Assembly (NCBI GenBank): GCA_023247705.1
Contig: JAHFFY010000011.1
Coordinates: forward strand, 19,457-59,843
Direction: 5' to 3'
Origin: Candidatus Omnitrophota bacterium
GTDB lineage: Bacteria; Omnitrophota; Gorgyraeia; Zapsychrales; JAHFFX01
DNA length: 40,387 nucleotides
Both the position numbers and the translations under genes were made by a program. Under the pieces are notes generated by a model. The model saw only the letters and a list, made by a program, of their open reading frames with translations, did not search any database and was not told the DNA's origin. The number at the start of each line of letters is the position of its first letter. Positions within the stretch are counted from its first letter, which is position 1. Positions 24,071-31,953 of this stretch are shown here, one piece after another.

Positions 24071-25147
24071 TTACGAGGCGTGCCTCAACTGACCGCAAGC
24101 GGCGGCAATGTCGCGGCCGCGAGGGGTGCGCAAGGTGGCATGAACGCCTAATTCTTTGAGCCTATTTTGAAACTTAAGCATTTCTTCATGAGTCGGAGGT
24201 TTGTGCGGGAATTCCTGGACGGGATTATAAGGAATGAGATTCAATTTGCAAATCATGCCTTTCAGATTTTTGGCCAATTCCCGGGCCGCTTCTTCGGTGC
24301 AGGTAACGTCTTTAATCAGGATATATTCAAATGTAACCTGCCGGTGAGTCATTTTGATATATTTCCGGCAGGCGTTCATCAGTTCAGTAAAGGGATATTT
24401 TTTATTGACGGGCATAAGCTTGTTGCGAGACTCATCGTTATAGCCGTGCAAGGATATGGCCAACTCTATCTTAAAATCCTCTTTGGCAAACTGCATGATT
24501 TTGGGAACCAGCCCAACGGTCGAGATGGTAATCCGCCGCGCGCCGATATTGATTCCCCGCTCGTCGTTGACGATGCGCAGGGCCTTGAGCAGATTCTCAT
24601 AGTTATCAAAACTTTCCCCCGTTCCCATACAAACAATATGAGACAGCGGCTTTTTATGATGCTCCGCCTCTTCTTTGACGTGCAGAATTTGGGTCAAAAT
24701 TTCCGCCGTGGTGAGATTGCGCTTCCAGCCGCCGATGCCGCTGGCGCAAAATTTACAGCCGAACTTGCACCCATCCTGTGAGGAGATACAAACGGTTGTT
24801 CGGGTTGCCGTCGGAATCAGAACCGTTTCGACTTTTTCGTGATCGCACAAATCAAATAAAAACTTCGTCGTCCCATCTTTGGCTACTTGCTTTTTGGCAA
24901 TCGCCAAAGGATCAAGATCGAAATCCTGAGACAACCTTTCGCGCAGCGACGCGGGAAGGTTGCGCATCCGATCAAAAGACCAAACGCCCTTCTTGTAAAT
25001 CCATTCGAAAATCTGCGCGGCCCGGAATTCCTTTTCGCCGATGGATTCGCAGTATTTGGCCAATTCCTGAAAAGACAGATTCCGGATGTCCTGCTTTCGG
25101 CTTTCTAAACCGGCGTTCTTATTTTCTATTAATTCTTTCATATCCAT
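24071..25147 (-). CDS. rlmN: Full-length RlmN-type methyltransferase, element copy
   Basis: A 358-residue radical SAM enzyme that methylates C2 of an adenine in 23S rRNA and some tRNAs. C120 matches the methylene-carrying side Cys, the cluster is C127-C131-C134 (GCKFGCKFCASG), and C351 in AAACGQLRH is the second catalytic Cys. It is roughly 60-65% identical by eye to the interrupted host protein over its whole length, so it is not a recent duplicate. Oddity: the SAM-binding GTGEPL motif reads GTGESF (S179, F180). It starts 72 bp inside the element, behind the interrupted host 5' half, so the host rlmN promoter probably drives it. Confidence 0.93.
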   Translation of the reverse strand: MDMKELIENKNAGLESRKQDIRNLSFQELAKYCESIGEKEFRAAQIFEWIYKKGVWSFDRMRNLPASLRERLSQDFDLDPLAIAKKQVAKDGTTKFLFDLCDHEKVETVLIPTATRTTVCISSQDGCKFGCKFCASGIGGWKRNLTTAEILTQILHVKEEAEHHKKPLSHIVCMGTGESFDNYENLLKALRIVNDERGINIGARRITISTVGLVPKIMQFAKEDFKIELAISLHGYNDESRNKLMPVNKKYPFTELMNACRKYIKMTHRQVTFEYILIKDVTCTEEAARELAKNLKGMICKLNLIPYNPVQEFPHKPPTHEEMLKFQNRLKELGVHATLRTPRGRDIAAACGQLRHAS

Positions 25148-25195
25148 TTCATGATGACGATTAACCGCCCAGGTAAAACCGCTTTAAAAACTCCA

Positions 25196-25738
25196 TCACC
25201 GGCGTAATGAGACTGTATTGAGCGGTTCGCCCGTTCCCATAAAAACAATATTGGATAACGGCCGGGCATGCTTCAGCGATTCCTCCCGGACATGCAGGAC
25301 TTGAGTCACGATCTCGGCACAGCTCAAATTTCTCGACCATCCTCCGATGCCGCTGGCGCAAAACTTGCAACCGAACTTGCAACCGGCCTGAGTTGAAATG
25401 CAGGCCGTCGTTCTGGTCTCCGTTGGAATTAATACGCTTTCAATTTTCTCTTTATCAAGCAAATCAAACAAAAATTTGGTCGTTCCATCGACTGAGATCT
25501 CTTTTTTATAAATCAAATTTTGTTTTAGATCGAATTTCTGATCCAAATGCTTGCGCAGCTCTGCCGGAAAATTTTTTATATCAGAAAAAGACCAAACACC
25601 TTTCTGATAGATCCAGTTCAAAATCTGTTCGGCCCGAAATTTTTTCTCACCGATCGATTCCAGATAACGGCCTAGTTCTTCAAACGCCAGATTCCGGATG
25701 TCTTCCTTGTGAGGTGTTGATTGGGAATTTTGAATCAT
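25196..25738 (-). pseudogene. rlmN: Host rlmN, N-terminal part (interrupted)
   Basis: The first 173 codons of host rlmN, with C113, the cluster C120-C124-C127, and MGTGEPL at the junction. Seven element-encoded residues (NTVSLRR) follow to a TGA at 25196, giving a 180-residue product without the catalytic C-terminal Cys. The missing part is at 17420-17980. Confidence 0.93.
25220..25225. other. Right attachment junction of the rlmN element
   Basis: GAGCGG at 25220-25225, with element sequence on its left (ATGAGACTGTATT) and host rlmN on its right (TTCGCCCGTTCCCAT). It matches the hexamer at 17975-17980 in the same orientation. Confidence 0.75.
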
Positions 25739-25820
25739 TTGATTGTTGGGAGATAAAAAATGTGGTTATTAAATTCTTCTGATTACTTTAGAAAAGGAGC
25801 TAACCAAAGGGCGTTTCGTT

Positions 25821-26774
25821 TTAACCTTCCTTAAACTCGCCGATCTCACGAAATTTTTTATATCGGCTGGCCAGAAGGTCTTTTTTAGATAAAACGTTCA
25901 ATTCCTTAATGTATTTTAATAAAACCTTTTTAAGATTAACCATGACGGCATTCGGATCAAGATGAGCGCCGCCCGGCGGTTCCGGGACAATCTCATCGAC
26001 AACCCCGAATTTAAGCAGATCTTCGCCGGTCAATTTTAAGGCCTTGGCCGCTTCCGGCGCTTTAATACTGTTGCGCCACAGAATCGAAGCGCATCCTTCA
26101 GGCGAGATGACGGAATAATAAGCATTTTGTAGAATGCAAACCCGGTCAGCAATCCCGATCCCTAACGCGCCGCCGCTGCCGCCCTCTCCAATAACGGTCG
26201 CGATGACCGGGACCTTTAATTTGATCATGTCTTTCAAATTCGAGGCAATGGCCTGGGCCTGACCTCTCTCTTCCGCGCCAACCCCGGGATAAGCCCCGGG
26301 CGTATCGATCAAGACGATAATCGGAAGATTAAATTTTTCCGCCATGCGCATCAGACGCATGGCCTTGCGGTATCCTTCCGGATGAGCGCAACCGAAATTA
26401 CGTATGACGTTTTCTTTGGTGTCGCGTCCCTTTTGATGACCCATGACGAGGATATTTTCATTATTGATTTTCGCAAATCCAGCCACGATGGCAAAATCAT
26501 CGGCGAACGACCGATCGCCGTGCAATTCGACAAAATCCGTCATCATTAATTTAATATAATCCAGGGAATACGGGCGGTGCGGATGCCTGGCAATCTGCAC
26601 TTTCTGCCAAGGCGTCAGATTATTATAAATATCGGACTTCATCTTCGCTAACTTTTGTTCTAATTTAGCGATCTCCGGGCCCACATCCATCTGTTTAATG
26701 GCAGCCGAATTCTTCAGTTCTTTAATTTTGGTCTCTATTTCCAAAATCGGTTTTTCAAATTCCAAAATACTCAT
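25821..26774 (-). CDS. accA: Acetyl-CoA carboxylase carboxyltransferase subunit alpha
   Basis: A 317-residue AccA. The N-terminal helices (LEFEKPILEIETKIKEL) and DFVELHGDRSFADD are followed by the carboxybiotin-binding carboxyltransferase core: GHQKGRDTKENV, NFGCAHPEGYRKAMRLM, LIDTPGAYPGVGAEERGQA, GEGGSGGALGI and SPEGCASILW. It transfers CO2 from biotin to acetyl-CoA, the first step of fatty acid synthesis, with AccD, which is not in this window. It depends on the biotin ligase encoded here. It lies 82 bp upstream of the host rlmN 5' part on the same strand. Confidence 0.97.
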   Translation of the reverse strand: MSILEFEKPILEIETKIKELKNSAAIKQMDVGPEIAKLEQKLAKMKSDIYNNLTPWQKVQIARHPHRPYSLDYIKLMMTDFVELHGDRSFADDFAIVAGFAKINNENILVMGHQKGRDTKENVIRNFGCAHPEGYRKAMRLMRMAEKFNLPIIVLIDTPGAYPGVGAEERGQAQAIASNLKDMIKLKVPVIATVIGEGGSGGALGIGIADRVCILQNAYYSVISPEGCASILWRNSIKAPEAAKALKLTGEDLLKFGVVDEIVPEPPGGAHLDPNAVMVNLKKVLLKYIKELNVLSKKDLLASRYKKFREIGEFKEG

Positions 26775-26827
26775 AGAATCTCTTTTGGGTTAACCAGGAG
26801 AGTTAAAAAAACCTGATCAATTCTCTC

Positions 26828-27640
26828 TTAATTTACAATTTTAACCGGCGTGCCGACGGGAACAAGGCTGTACAATTCTTCTACTTCTTCATTCCTCATT
26901 CTGACACAGCCGGCCGTTACCTGCTGTCTCATTTTTTCCGGTTCAACAGTCCCGTGTATGCCATACCCCGGGATATCAAACCCCAACCAACGGGTACCTA
27001 AAACATTTTGCGGACTTTCTGGCGGGATCACAGCTCCGGCTTTAAACCACACCGGATCGACCAATTTATTGACAATCTTGAAATCTCCGACCGGAGTAAT
27101 ATTATTAGCGCCTGTAGCCACGTCATAAACTTTGACCACCTGGTCTTCATCTTTCAGAATAAGAATATTTTGGGATTTATCGACTAAGATATTAAATTTC
27201 CCGGTCCAGATATGCAGTTTTTGCCCCAAACGAATCACATCGCTGTTAATATTATTTTTCTTTTTAATTAATTCGACGGTCGTTGCATATTTCTTAGCCA
27301 ACTTCCCCAAGGTGTCGCCGGATTGAACTTCATAAACTACGTTTTTAGGTGATTCGACGTTGGAAAAAATGATATTTAAATTCAACGCCTCAATATTATG
27401 TTGGACATTTTCCATGTCCTCATAATCCGGGTAATTGGTCATCAATTGCTGATAGGTATCTTTGGCCTTGACCAGTTCATTATTGTCCTGAAAAGCCTTG
27501 GCCTTTTTATATAAATCCTGGACAGCCGACGCAGAAGAATTATTGGCTTCTATCTCCGGTTTTTTCCCTCTCGAAAAAATAACCCCGCAAAGAATGATCA
27601 CAACGACCACTGCCCCGATCATCAACCATCTCTTATTCAC
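26828..27640 (-). CDS. LysM-domain L,D-transpeptidase (YkuD family)
   Basis: A 270-residue membrane-anchored protein: one N-terminal helix (LMIGAVVVVIILCGVIF), a TPR-like stretch (AKDTYQQLMTNYPDYEDME), a LysM domain (YEVQSGDTLGKLAKKYATTV), then the YkuD domain with GYGIHGTVEPEK and catalytic Cys in AGCVRMRNEEVEEL. Such enzymes make 3-3 peptidoglycan crosslinks or anchor proteins in the periplasm. Starts with GTG behind a strong AGGAGGGG. Leftward, upstream of accA with a 53-bp gap. Confidence 0.92.
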   Translation of the reverse strand: MNKRWLMIGAVVVVIILCGVIFSRGKKPEIEANNSSASAVQDLYKKAKAFQDNNELVKAKDTYQQLMTNYPDYEDMENVQHNIEALNLNIIFSNVESPKNVVYEVQSGDTLGKLAKKYATTVELIKKKNNINSDVIRLGQKLHIWTGKFNILVDKSQNILILKDEDQVVKVYDVATGANNITPVGDFKIVNKLVDPVWFKAGAVIPPESPQNVLGTRWLGFDIPGYGIHGTVEPEKMRQQVTAGCVRMRNEEVEELYSLVPVGTPVKIVN

Positions 27641-27751
27641 AACGATCCCCTCCTATCCTATGAAATTTGAATCTTAAATGACAATCCAATTGAAATCTTT
27701 GGGTTTAATAAAATAACTGGCCCGTAACGATATGATAATCGTCTTAGACGA

Positions 27752-28210
27752 TTACTTCCAAATTTTATAAAACGTGACCGCCAGCACCAGGCCCAATACT
27801 GCCCCAATAAACACCTGAATCGGGGTATGACCGATCAATTCCAGAAGGCGTTGGCTCTCGATCTTCCCTTTCCAGTAGATGTCGTCCATGATCTTATTGA
27901 GAATCTCCGCCTGTTGTCCGGCGGAACGACGCACACCTTGAGCGTCAAACATCGTCACCATCGCAAAGACCGCCGCCAAAGTAAACTCGATGGAATGAAA
28001 ACCGAATTGCAACCCGCAGGTAGTGGCCAATGCCGTCGCACCCGCCGCATGACTGGATGGCATCCCGCCTGTTCCGATGAACCAACGAAAATTAAACCGC
28101 CTCTCGCGGATGACCCCGCGGATGACTTTGATACACTGGGCAATCGCCCAAACAGACAATGTGATAATGAGAGTTTTATTAGCGGCTATTTCCTGAAAAC
28201 AGTTTCTCAC
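27752..28210 (-). CDS. Divergent PAP2 family (DUF212) membrane protein
   Basis: A 152-residue protein with about four membrane helices. GTGGMPSSHAAGATALAT is the phosphatase-like motif and FDAQGVRRSAGQQAEILNKI the DUF212 hallmark. Related to acid phosphatase/vanadium haloperoxidases; the substrate is unknown, possibly a membrane lipid phosphate. GTG start. It is divergent from comM; the 238-bp gap between them (28211-28448) shows no clear site. Confidence 0.88.
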   Translation of the reverse strand: MRNCFQEIAANKTLIITLSVWAIAQCIKVIRGVIRERRFNFRWFIGTGGMPSSHAAGATALATTCGLQFGFHSIEFTLAAVFAMVTMFDAQGVRRSAGQQAEILNKIMDDIYWKGKIESQRLLELIGHTPIQVFIGAVLGLVLAVTFYKIWK

Positions 28211-28448
28211 TCTGACTTAGATTATATTTAGGTTAATGGAAAGATCAAATATTTCTGAGGATTGACTTCAAATACAAAATATGATAGGTTACATTATAAT
28301 CTGCATCATTAAAAAAGCAAGTTCTTTAACTTTTTTGAGGGTCAAATTCCCCAAAACAGCCAATCTAACCTTTTATCCCCATCTTATTAATACCTTTCGG
28401 CTTCCTTAAGAATACCTGATTTGATCAGGGATTCAGTAAGGACTCAAC

Positions 28449-29978
28449 ATGTTATCAAAAGTCTACAGCTACGGCCTGTCAGGACTGGATATCTATCCGG
28501 TCACGATTGAAGTGGATGTTTCCCGCGGTCTTCCCTGTTGTGCCATTGTTGGATTACCGGATAACGCGGTCAAAGAAAGCAAAGAACGCGTCCGTTCTGC
28601 CATCAAAAACAGCGGTTATCAATTCCCTCAAGGACGTATTACGATCAACTTATCCCCTGCCGATGTTAAAAAAGAAGGGCCTTGCTTCGATTTACCCATC
28701 GCGCTGGGATTATTGACGGCAACCCAACAAATTATGCCGATACATCTCAAGCGATTTATGATCTTGGGAGAATTATCGTTGGACGGCCATGTCCAATCCA
28801 TCAATGGAACGGTCTGTATCGCCCTTTCTGTGCCCCGTGGTCGGTTTCAGGGGATTATTGTTCCTCGGGCCAACGCGCAGGAAGCCGCAATTACAAATCA
28901 CATCGACATTCATCCCGTCAAAACATTAGCGGAGGCAATTCAAATCCTTCAAACACCCGAAGCGACGGCACCGTTCAAAAAAACCGCTGCCCTGAACATG
29001 AAGACCGACCAACCTTCTGAACTGGATTTCAGCGATGTCCATGGCCAGTTGCACGCGAAGAGAGGATTAGAAATCGCGGCGGCCGGAGGGCACAATGCTG
29101 TTTTGATCGGCCCTCCCGGAAGCGGAAAAACGATGCTGGCTAAAAGACTGCCGACGATCCTTCCCGCAATGAGTCCCGAAGAATCTCTTGCTGTTACCAA
29201 AATTTATTCAATGATGGGATTGCTTGATGCGGCCAACGGCGTTTTAACCGAACGTCCTTTCCGTTCTCCGCATCACACTAGTTCTTCAATCGCTTTGGTG
29301 GGCGGCGGATCAATCCCGCGGCCGGGAGAGGTGACTTTGGCGCATCACGGCGTGTTATTTCTGGATGAATTAGCGGAATTCAATCGCGACGTGCTGGAAT
29401 CGCTCCGTCAGCCTCTCGAAGATCAATATGTCACGGTCGCGCGAGCGGCCAAAACAATGCGCTTTCCTTCCCAATTCATGTTGATTGGAGCCATGAACCC
29501 TTGCCACTGCGGATTTTTGGGGGTAACCGGCAAGGATTGTCAATGTTCCTCTTTTCAGATCCAAAAATATCTCTCTAAAATCTCCGGTCCGCTTCTCGAT
29601 CGCATCGACATCCATCTCGAAGTCCCCCCCTTGCCGCCCCAGGATCTTATTTCTGACAAACTGAGCGAAACCTCTCAAACAATCAAGACCCGAACGACCT
29701 GCGCCAGAGACATTCAAAAAGACCGGCTCAAAAACACCTCGATCTTCTGCAACGCCCAAATGAGCCACCGGCAGATCAGACATTATTGCGAGATCATAAC
29801 CGAATCCAAAAATCTCCTCACGCTGGCGATTAAAGAATTAAACCTCTCCGCCCGTGCCTATGACAAAATCCTCAAAGTCGCGCGGACGATCGCAGATTTG
29901 GATGGGAGTGAATCAATTCGGCCGGAACATATTGCCGAGGCAATTCAATACCGCTCACTGGATCGAAATTCTTTTTAG
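28449..29978 (+). CDS. comM: ComM/YifB family Mg-chelatase-like AAA+ ATPase
   Basis: A 509-residue hexameric helicase that helps branch migration during natural transformation. The N-terminal Lon-protease-like domain begins [20 protein letters not shown]; Walker [11 protein letters not shown] is near residue 220, Walker [13 protein letters not shown], then GAMNPCHCG and [12 protein letters not shown]. The C-terminal YifB domain ends [17 protein letters not shown] precedes the ATG. The final 210 bp occur again at 30579-30789 beyond the ORF6N gene, so this 3' end may have been brought in with that gene. Confidence 0.95.
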   Translation: MLSKVYSYGLSGLDIYPVTIEVDVSRGLPCCAIVGLPDNAVKESKERVRSAIKNSGYQFPQGRITINLSPADVKKEGPCFDLPIALGLLTATQQIMPIHLKRFMILGELSLDGHVQSINGTVCIALSVPRGRFQGIIVPRANAQEAAITNHIDIHPVKTLAEAIQILQTPEATAPFKKTAALNMKTDQPSELDFSDVHGQLHAKRGLEIAAAGGHNAVLIGPPGSGKTMLAKRLPTILPAMSPEESLAVTKIYSMMGLLDAANGVLTERPFRSPHHTSSSIALVGGGSIPRPGEVTLAHHGVLFLDELAEFNRDVLESLRQPLEDQYVTVARAAKTMRFPSQFMLIGAMNPCHCGFLGVTGKDCQCSSFQIQKYLSKISGPLLDRIDIHLEVPPLPPQDLISDKLSETSQTIKTRTTCARDIQKDRLKNTSIFCNAQMSHRQIRHYCEIITESKNLLTLAIKELNLSARAYDKILKVARTIADLDGSESIRPEHIAEAIQYRSLDRNSF

Positions 29979-30011
29979 TTAATTTTAATCTACTTAGAAA
30001 GGACAAAAACA

Positions 30012-30530
30012 ATGACCACATCAACCAAAGCGATCATCGCTCAGAAAATGATAGAAAACAAAATCTCTCTCATCCGGGGGAAAAAAGTACTGATCGACCG
30101 GGATATGGCGGATCTTTACGGCGTTGAAACTAAAACGCTCAATCAAACTGTTAAACGCAATATCGAACGCTTTCCGGAAGATTTTATGTTCCAACTCACC
30201 GCTGAAGAGGCCCAATCTTTAAGGTCACAAATTGTGACCTTAAAACCTGGGAAACATTTAAAATATTTGCCATATGCCTTCAGCGAACACGGTATTCTCA
30301 TGCTTTCCAGCGTCCTCAACAGCCGAAAGGCCATTCTTGTCAATATTGAAATCATGCGTACCTCCACGAAACTTCGTACAATGCTCGCTGAGCATGTAGA
30401 ATTGAGGCGTAAAATCGATGGGATGGAAAAAAAATACGATTATCAATTCAAAATGGTTTTCGATACCATCAAAAAACTACTAAACCCTCCCAAGAAACAA
30501 AAAAATCAAATAGGATTCCACGTGCGATGA
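30012..30530 (+). CDS. ORF6N domain (KilA-N-like) DNA-binding protein
   Basis: A 172-residue protein with the phage antirepressor-like ORF6N domain: SLIRGKKVLIDRDMADLYGV, TKTLNQTVKRNIERFPEDFM, then RSQIVTL and LPYAFSEHGILMLSSVLNS, followed by a coiled-coil tail. Such genes are common in phages and mobile cassettes. AAAGGA lies about 9 nt before the ATG. It is inserted between comM and a second comM 3' end. A 27-bp perfect palindrome lies within the gene and a related one begins just after its stop. Confidence 0.9.
   Translation: MTTSTKAIIAQKMIENKISLIRGKKVLIDRDMADLYGVETKTLNQTVKRNIERFPEDFMFQLTAEEAQSLRSQIVTLKPGKHLKYLPYAFSEHGILMLSSVLNSRKAILVNIEIMRTSTKLRTMLAEHVELRRKIDGMEKKYDYQFKMVFDTIKKLLNPPKKQKNQIGFHVR
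30218..30244. repeat. 27-bp perfect palindrome inside the ORF6N gene
   Basis: TTTAAGGTCACAA-A-TTGTGACCTTAAA: 13-bp arms with one central base, coding for SLRSQIVTLK. A related palindrome is at 30531-30559. Confidence 0.8.
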
Positions 30531-30559
30531 ATTGGAAGTCATAAATTGTGACTTCCAAT
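30531..30559. repeat. Palindrome directly after the ORF6N stop codon
   Basis: ATTGGAAGTCA-TAAATTG-TGACTTCCAAT: 11-bp arms, beginning at the base after the stop. It shares GTCAYAAATTGTGAC with the palindrome inside the gene. It may be a terminator, an operator or a cassette end. Confidence 0.7.
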
Positions 30560-30578
30560 GAATGTAGCATAAACACCT

Positions 30579-30789
30579 CCGGCAGATCAGACATTATTGC
30601 GAGATTATAACCGAATCCAAAAATCTCTTCACGCTGGCGATCAAAGAATTAAACCTCTCCGCCCGCGCGTACGACAAAATTTTAAAAGTCGCACGGACGA
30701 TCGCAGATTTGGATAGAAGTGAATCAATTCGGCCGGAACATATTGCGGAGGCAATTCAGTACCGGGGATTGGATCGCGGTTGGGCTTAA
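30579..30789 (+). pseudogene. comM: Second copy of the comM 3' end
   Basis: The frame [19 protein letters not shown]... ending [12 protein letters not shown] matches the comM C-terminus over 70 codons. Most differences are at third codon positions, so both copies evolved as coding DNA before they came together. No start or ATPase part. AAACACCTC just before it (30571-30579) matches comM sequence 28 bp further upstream, hinting at a small deletion. Confidence 0.9.
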
Positions 30790-30843
30790 AGCAAATAAAT
30801 CGCAGCTATTCCAGAAACTCTTCTCAAAAAACGGAAACAATTC

Positions 30844-30869
30844 GAATTTCGTCCGGCCGGACGAAATTC
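30844..30869. terminator. 26-bp perfect palindrome between comM remnant and infA
   Basis: GAATTTCGTCCGG/CCGGACGAAATTC with no loop bases, between two converging transcription units. A second hairpin follows at 30888-30912. Probably bidirectional termination, or an operator. Confidence 0.45.
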
Positions 30870-30887
30870 ACCCGTATTGTTCTCCTG

Positions 30888-30912
30888 CATGATCCGCTGG
30901 GGTGGGATCATG
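30888..30912. terminator. Hairpin downstream of infA
   Basis: CATGATCC (30888-30895) and GGATCATG (30905-30912) around GCTGGGGTG. No strong T-run. It lies 42 bp after the infA stop. Confidence 0.4.
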
Positions 30913-30954
30913 ATTGATCGTTGGCTAAAGATTACGATTCCACTTCTTAAAAAC

Positions 30955-31176
30955 CTATATCTTGTGCCGGAATGTAATTCTGCCTTTGGTCAAATCATAA
31001 GGAGATAAAGCTACGGTAACCGTATCTCCTGGTAAAATTTTAATAAAATGTTTTCTCATCTTACCGGCGGGATAAGCAATGACCACATGACCGTTTTGTA
31101 CTTCAACACTGAATTGGGCATTCGACAATGCTTTCTTGACAATCCCTTGCACCTCAATGGCTTCTTCTTTAGACAT
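30955..31176 (-). CDS. infA: Translation initiation factor IF-1
   Basis: A 73-residue S1/OB-fold protein. [57 protein letters not shown] and TFRHKI match IF-1 along its full length. It binds the 30S A site during initiation. It stands apart from the usual ribosomal-protein operon here, beside small OB-fold-like genes. Confidence 0.95.
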   Translation of the reverse strand: MSKEEAIEVQGIVKKALSNAQFSVEVQNGHVVIAYPAGKMRKHFIKILPGDTVTVALSPYDLTKGRITFRHKI

Positions 31177-31250
31177 AACGACTTCTTTCCTTTAATAAAT
31201 CTCCTGTAGAAAAAACGCGCGCCGCTCTATAAAACGGGGAAATTCTTTTG

Positions 31251-31397
31251 TTAACGCAAAGACTCACTCAAATGAATATGACAATATATCTCTGAATTAT
31301 AAACGCTCAAGCGATGTTTGCATCCATGTTTTTTACAGACTCTTCCTTTCCTAAATTTCTTGAGATGCCCACTTCTTTTTGTTTTTCGAGGATACAT
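31251..31397 (-). CDS. 48-residue basic Cys/His protein, possible zinc-binding
   Basis: From ATG at 31395-31397: MYPRKTKRSGHLKKFRKGRV then CKKHGCKHRLSVYNSEIYCH and IHLSESLR. Basic first half (nucleic-acid-binding character) and a C-x4-C...C-x-H-x2 cluster that could hold one zinc. It is not ribosomal protein L34 or L36 by pattern, although it looks ribosome-like. Weak AAGG 11 nt upstream of the ATG. It lies between infA and the cold-shock-like genes on the same strand. Uncharacterised. Confidence 0.55.
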   Translation of the reverse strand: MYPRKTKRSGHLKKFRKGRVCKKHGCKHRLSVYNSEIYCHIHLSESLR

Positions 31398-31439
31398 TAA
31401 TTTAACGGCCTTGTTTATTCTTATACCGACTCACTGTCT

Positions 31440-31643
31440 TTACACAATTCTGACATCGATTAACCATTGTCTATGTCGATTATTTTCTTTTTTGTACTCC
31501 ACTTCTTGTCCCACCTTAAGAGTCTCTCCATCCTTCAGGTCAAGATAATTCGCATAAACGGTGAGATTTTGTCCTGTGTCAAAATCAATAATGATCCCGC
31601 AGCCTCGGTTCAAATCATATTCTTTCACTTTTCCTTTGGACAT
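31440..31643 (-). CDS. Cold-shock-like OB-fold protein
   Basis: 67 residues from the ATG at 31641-31643, chosen because GGAGG lies 8 nt upstream; an open frame continues to 31697. SKGKVKEYDLNRGCGIIIDF, then LTVYANYLDLKDGETLKVG and QEVEYKKENNRHRQWLIDV follow the cold-shock domain layout, but the RNP1/RNP2 aromatic motifs are altered (GCGIIID in place of GFGFI). Probably RNA-binding. Confidence 0.7.
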   Translation of the reverse strand: MSKGKVKEYDLNRGCGIIIDFDTGQNLTVYANYLDLKDGETLKVGQEVEYKKENNRHRQWLIDVRIV

Positions 31644-31740
31644 CTTTAGCTCCTCCCCAGAAGGAAACTCCATCATAGCCTCCCATTCGTTGCCCAAATT
31701 GCATAACCCTAGAGCGTATTTGTTAAAACGTCCATCTCAT

Positions 31741-31944
31741 TTACACACATTTTCTGATATTGATTGCGGTATGACTGCTTTGTATATTCTCCATCTCGAA
31801 CCAGACCTGATCGCCTTGTTTTAAATCGTCTCTGTCTCTTCCCAAGATCTAGTTGGCGCTAAACCTGACATCTGTGTTGCCAGAACGGCCGATCGTCCCT
31901 GATCCGCTTCCCCGTTCGCATAATTTAACGATGTCTCTTTCCAT
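31741..31944 (-). pseudogene. Cold-shock-like gene with one in-frame TAG
   Basis: ATG at 31942-31944 with GGAG 7 nt upstream. MERDIVKLCERGSGSGTIGR then SGNTDVRFSAN, a TAG at 31849-31851, then ILGRDRDDLKQGDQVWFEME and NIQSSHTAINIRKCV to a TAA. The frame is continuous and cold-shock-like on both sides of the single stop (FSAN...LKQGDQVWFE). Either a recent nonsense mutation or stop readthrough. Confidence 0.7.
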
Positions 31945-31953
31945 GTTGGGCTC

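Larger units (their letters stand above)
17975..25225 (-). mobile_element. 7.2-kb integrated element in rlmN carrying a replacement rlmN
   Basis: Bounded by direct GAGCGG repeats inside the split host rlmN. Contents, all leftward: full-length rlmN, Fic, a decayed stretch, a 93-residue protein, a PD-(D/E)XK-type nuclease, a helical protein, a SWIM protein and a serine recombinase lacking its catalytic domain. The serine recombinase next to the left junction suggests integration by a large serine integrase. Removal at the repeat restores rlmN perfectly in frame. Confidence 0.85.

Noticed and set aside
24071-25147. Cfr-type antibiotic resistance methyltransferase
   Set aside because: Sequence follows the interrupted host RlmN throughout, including length and N-terminal domain, so RlmN is the simpler call.
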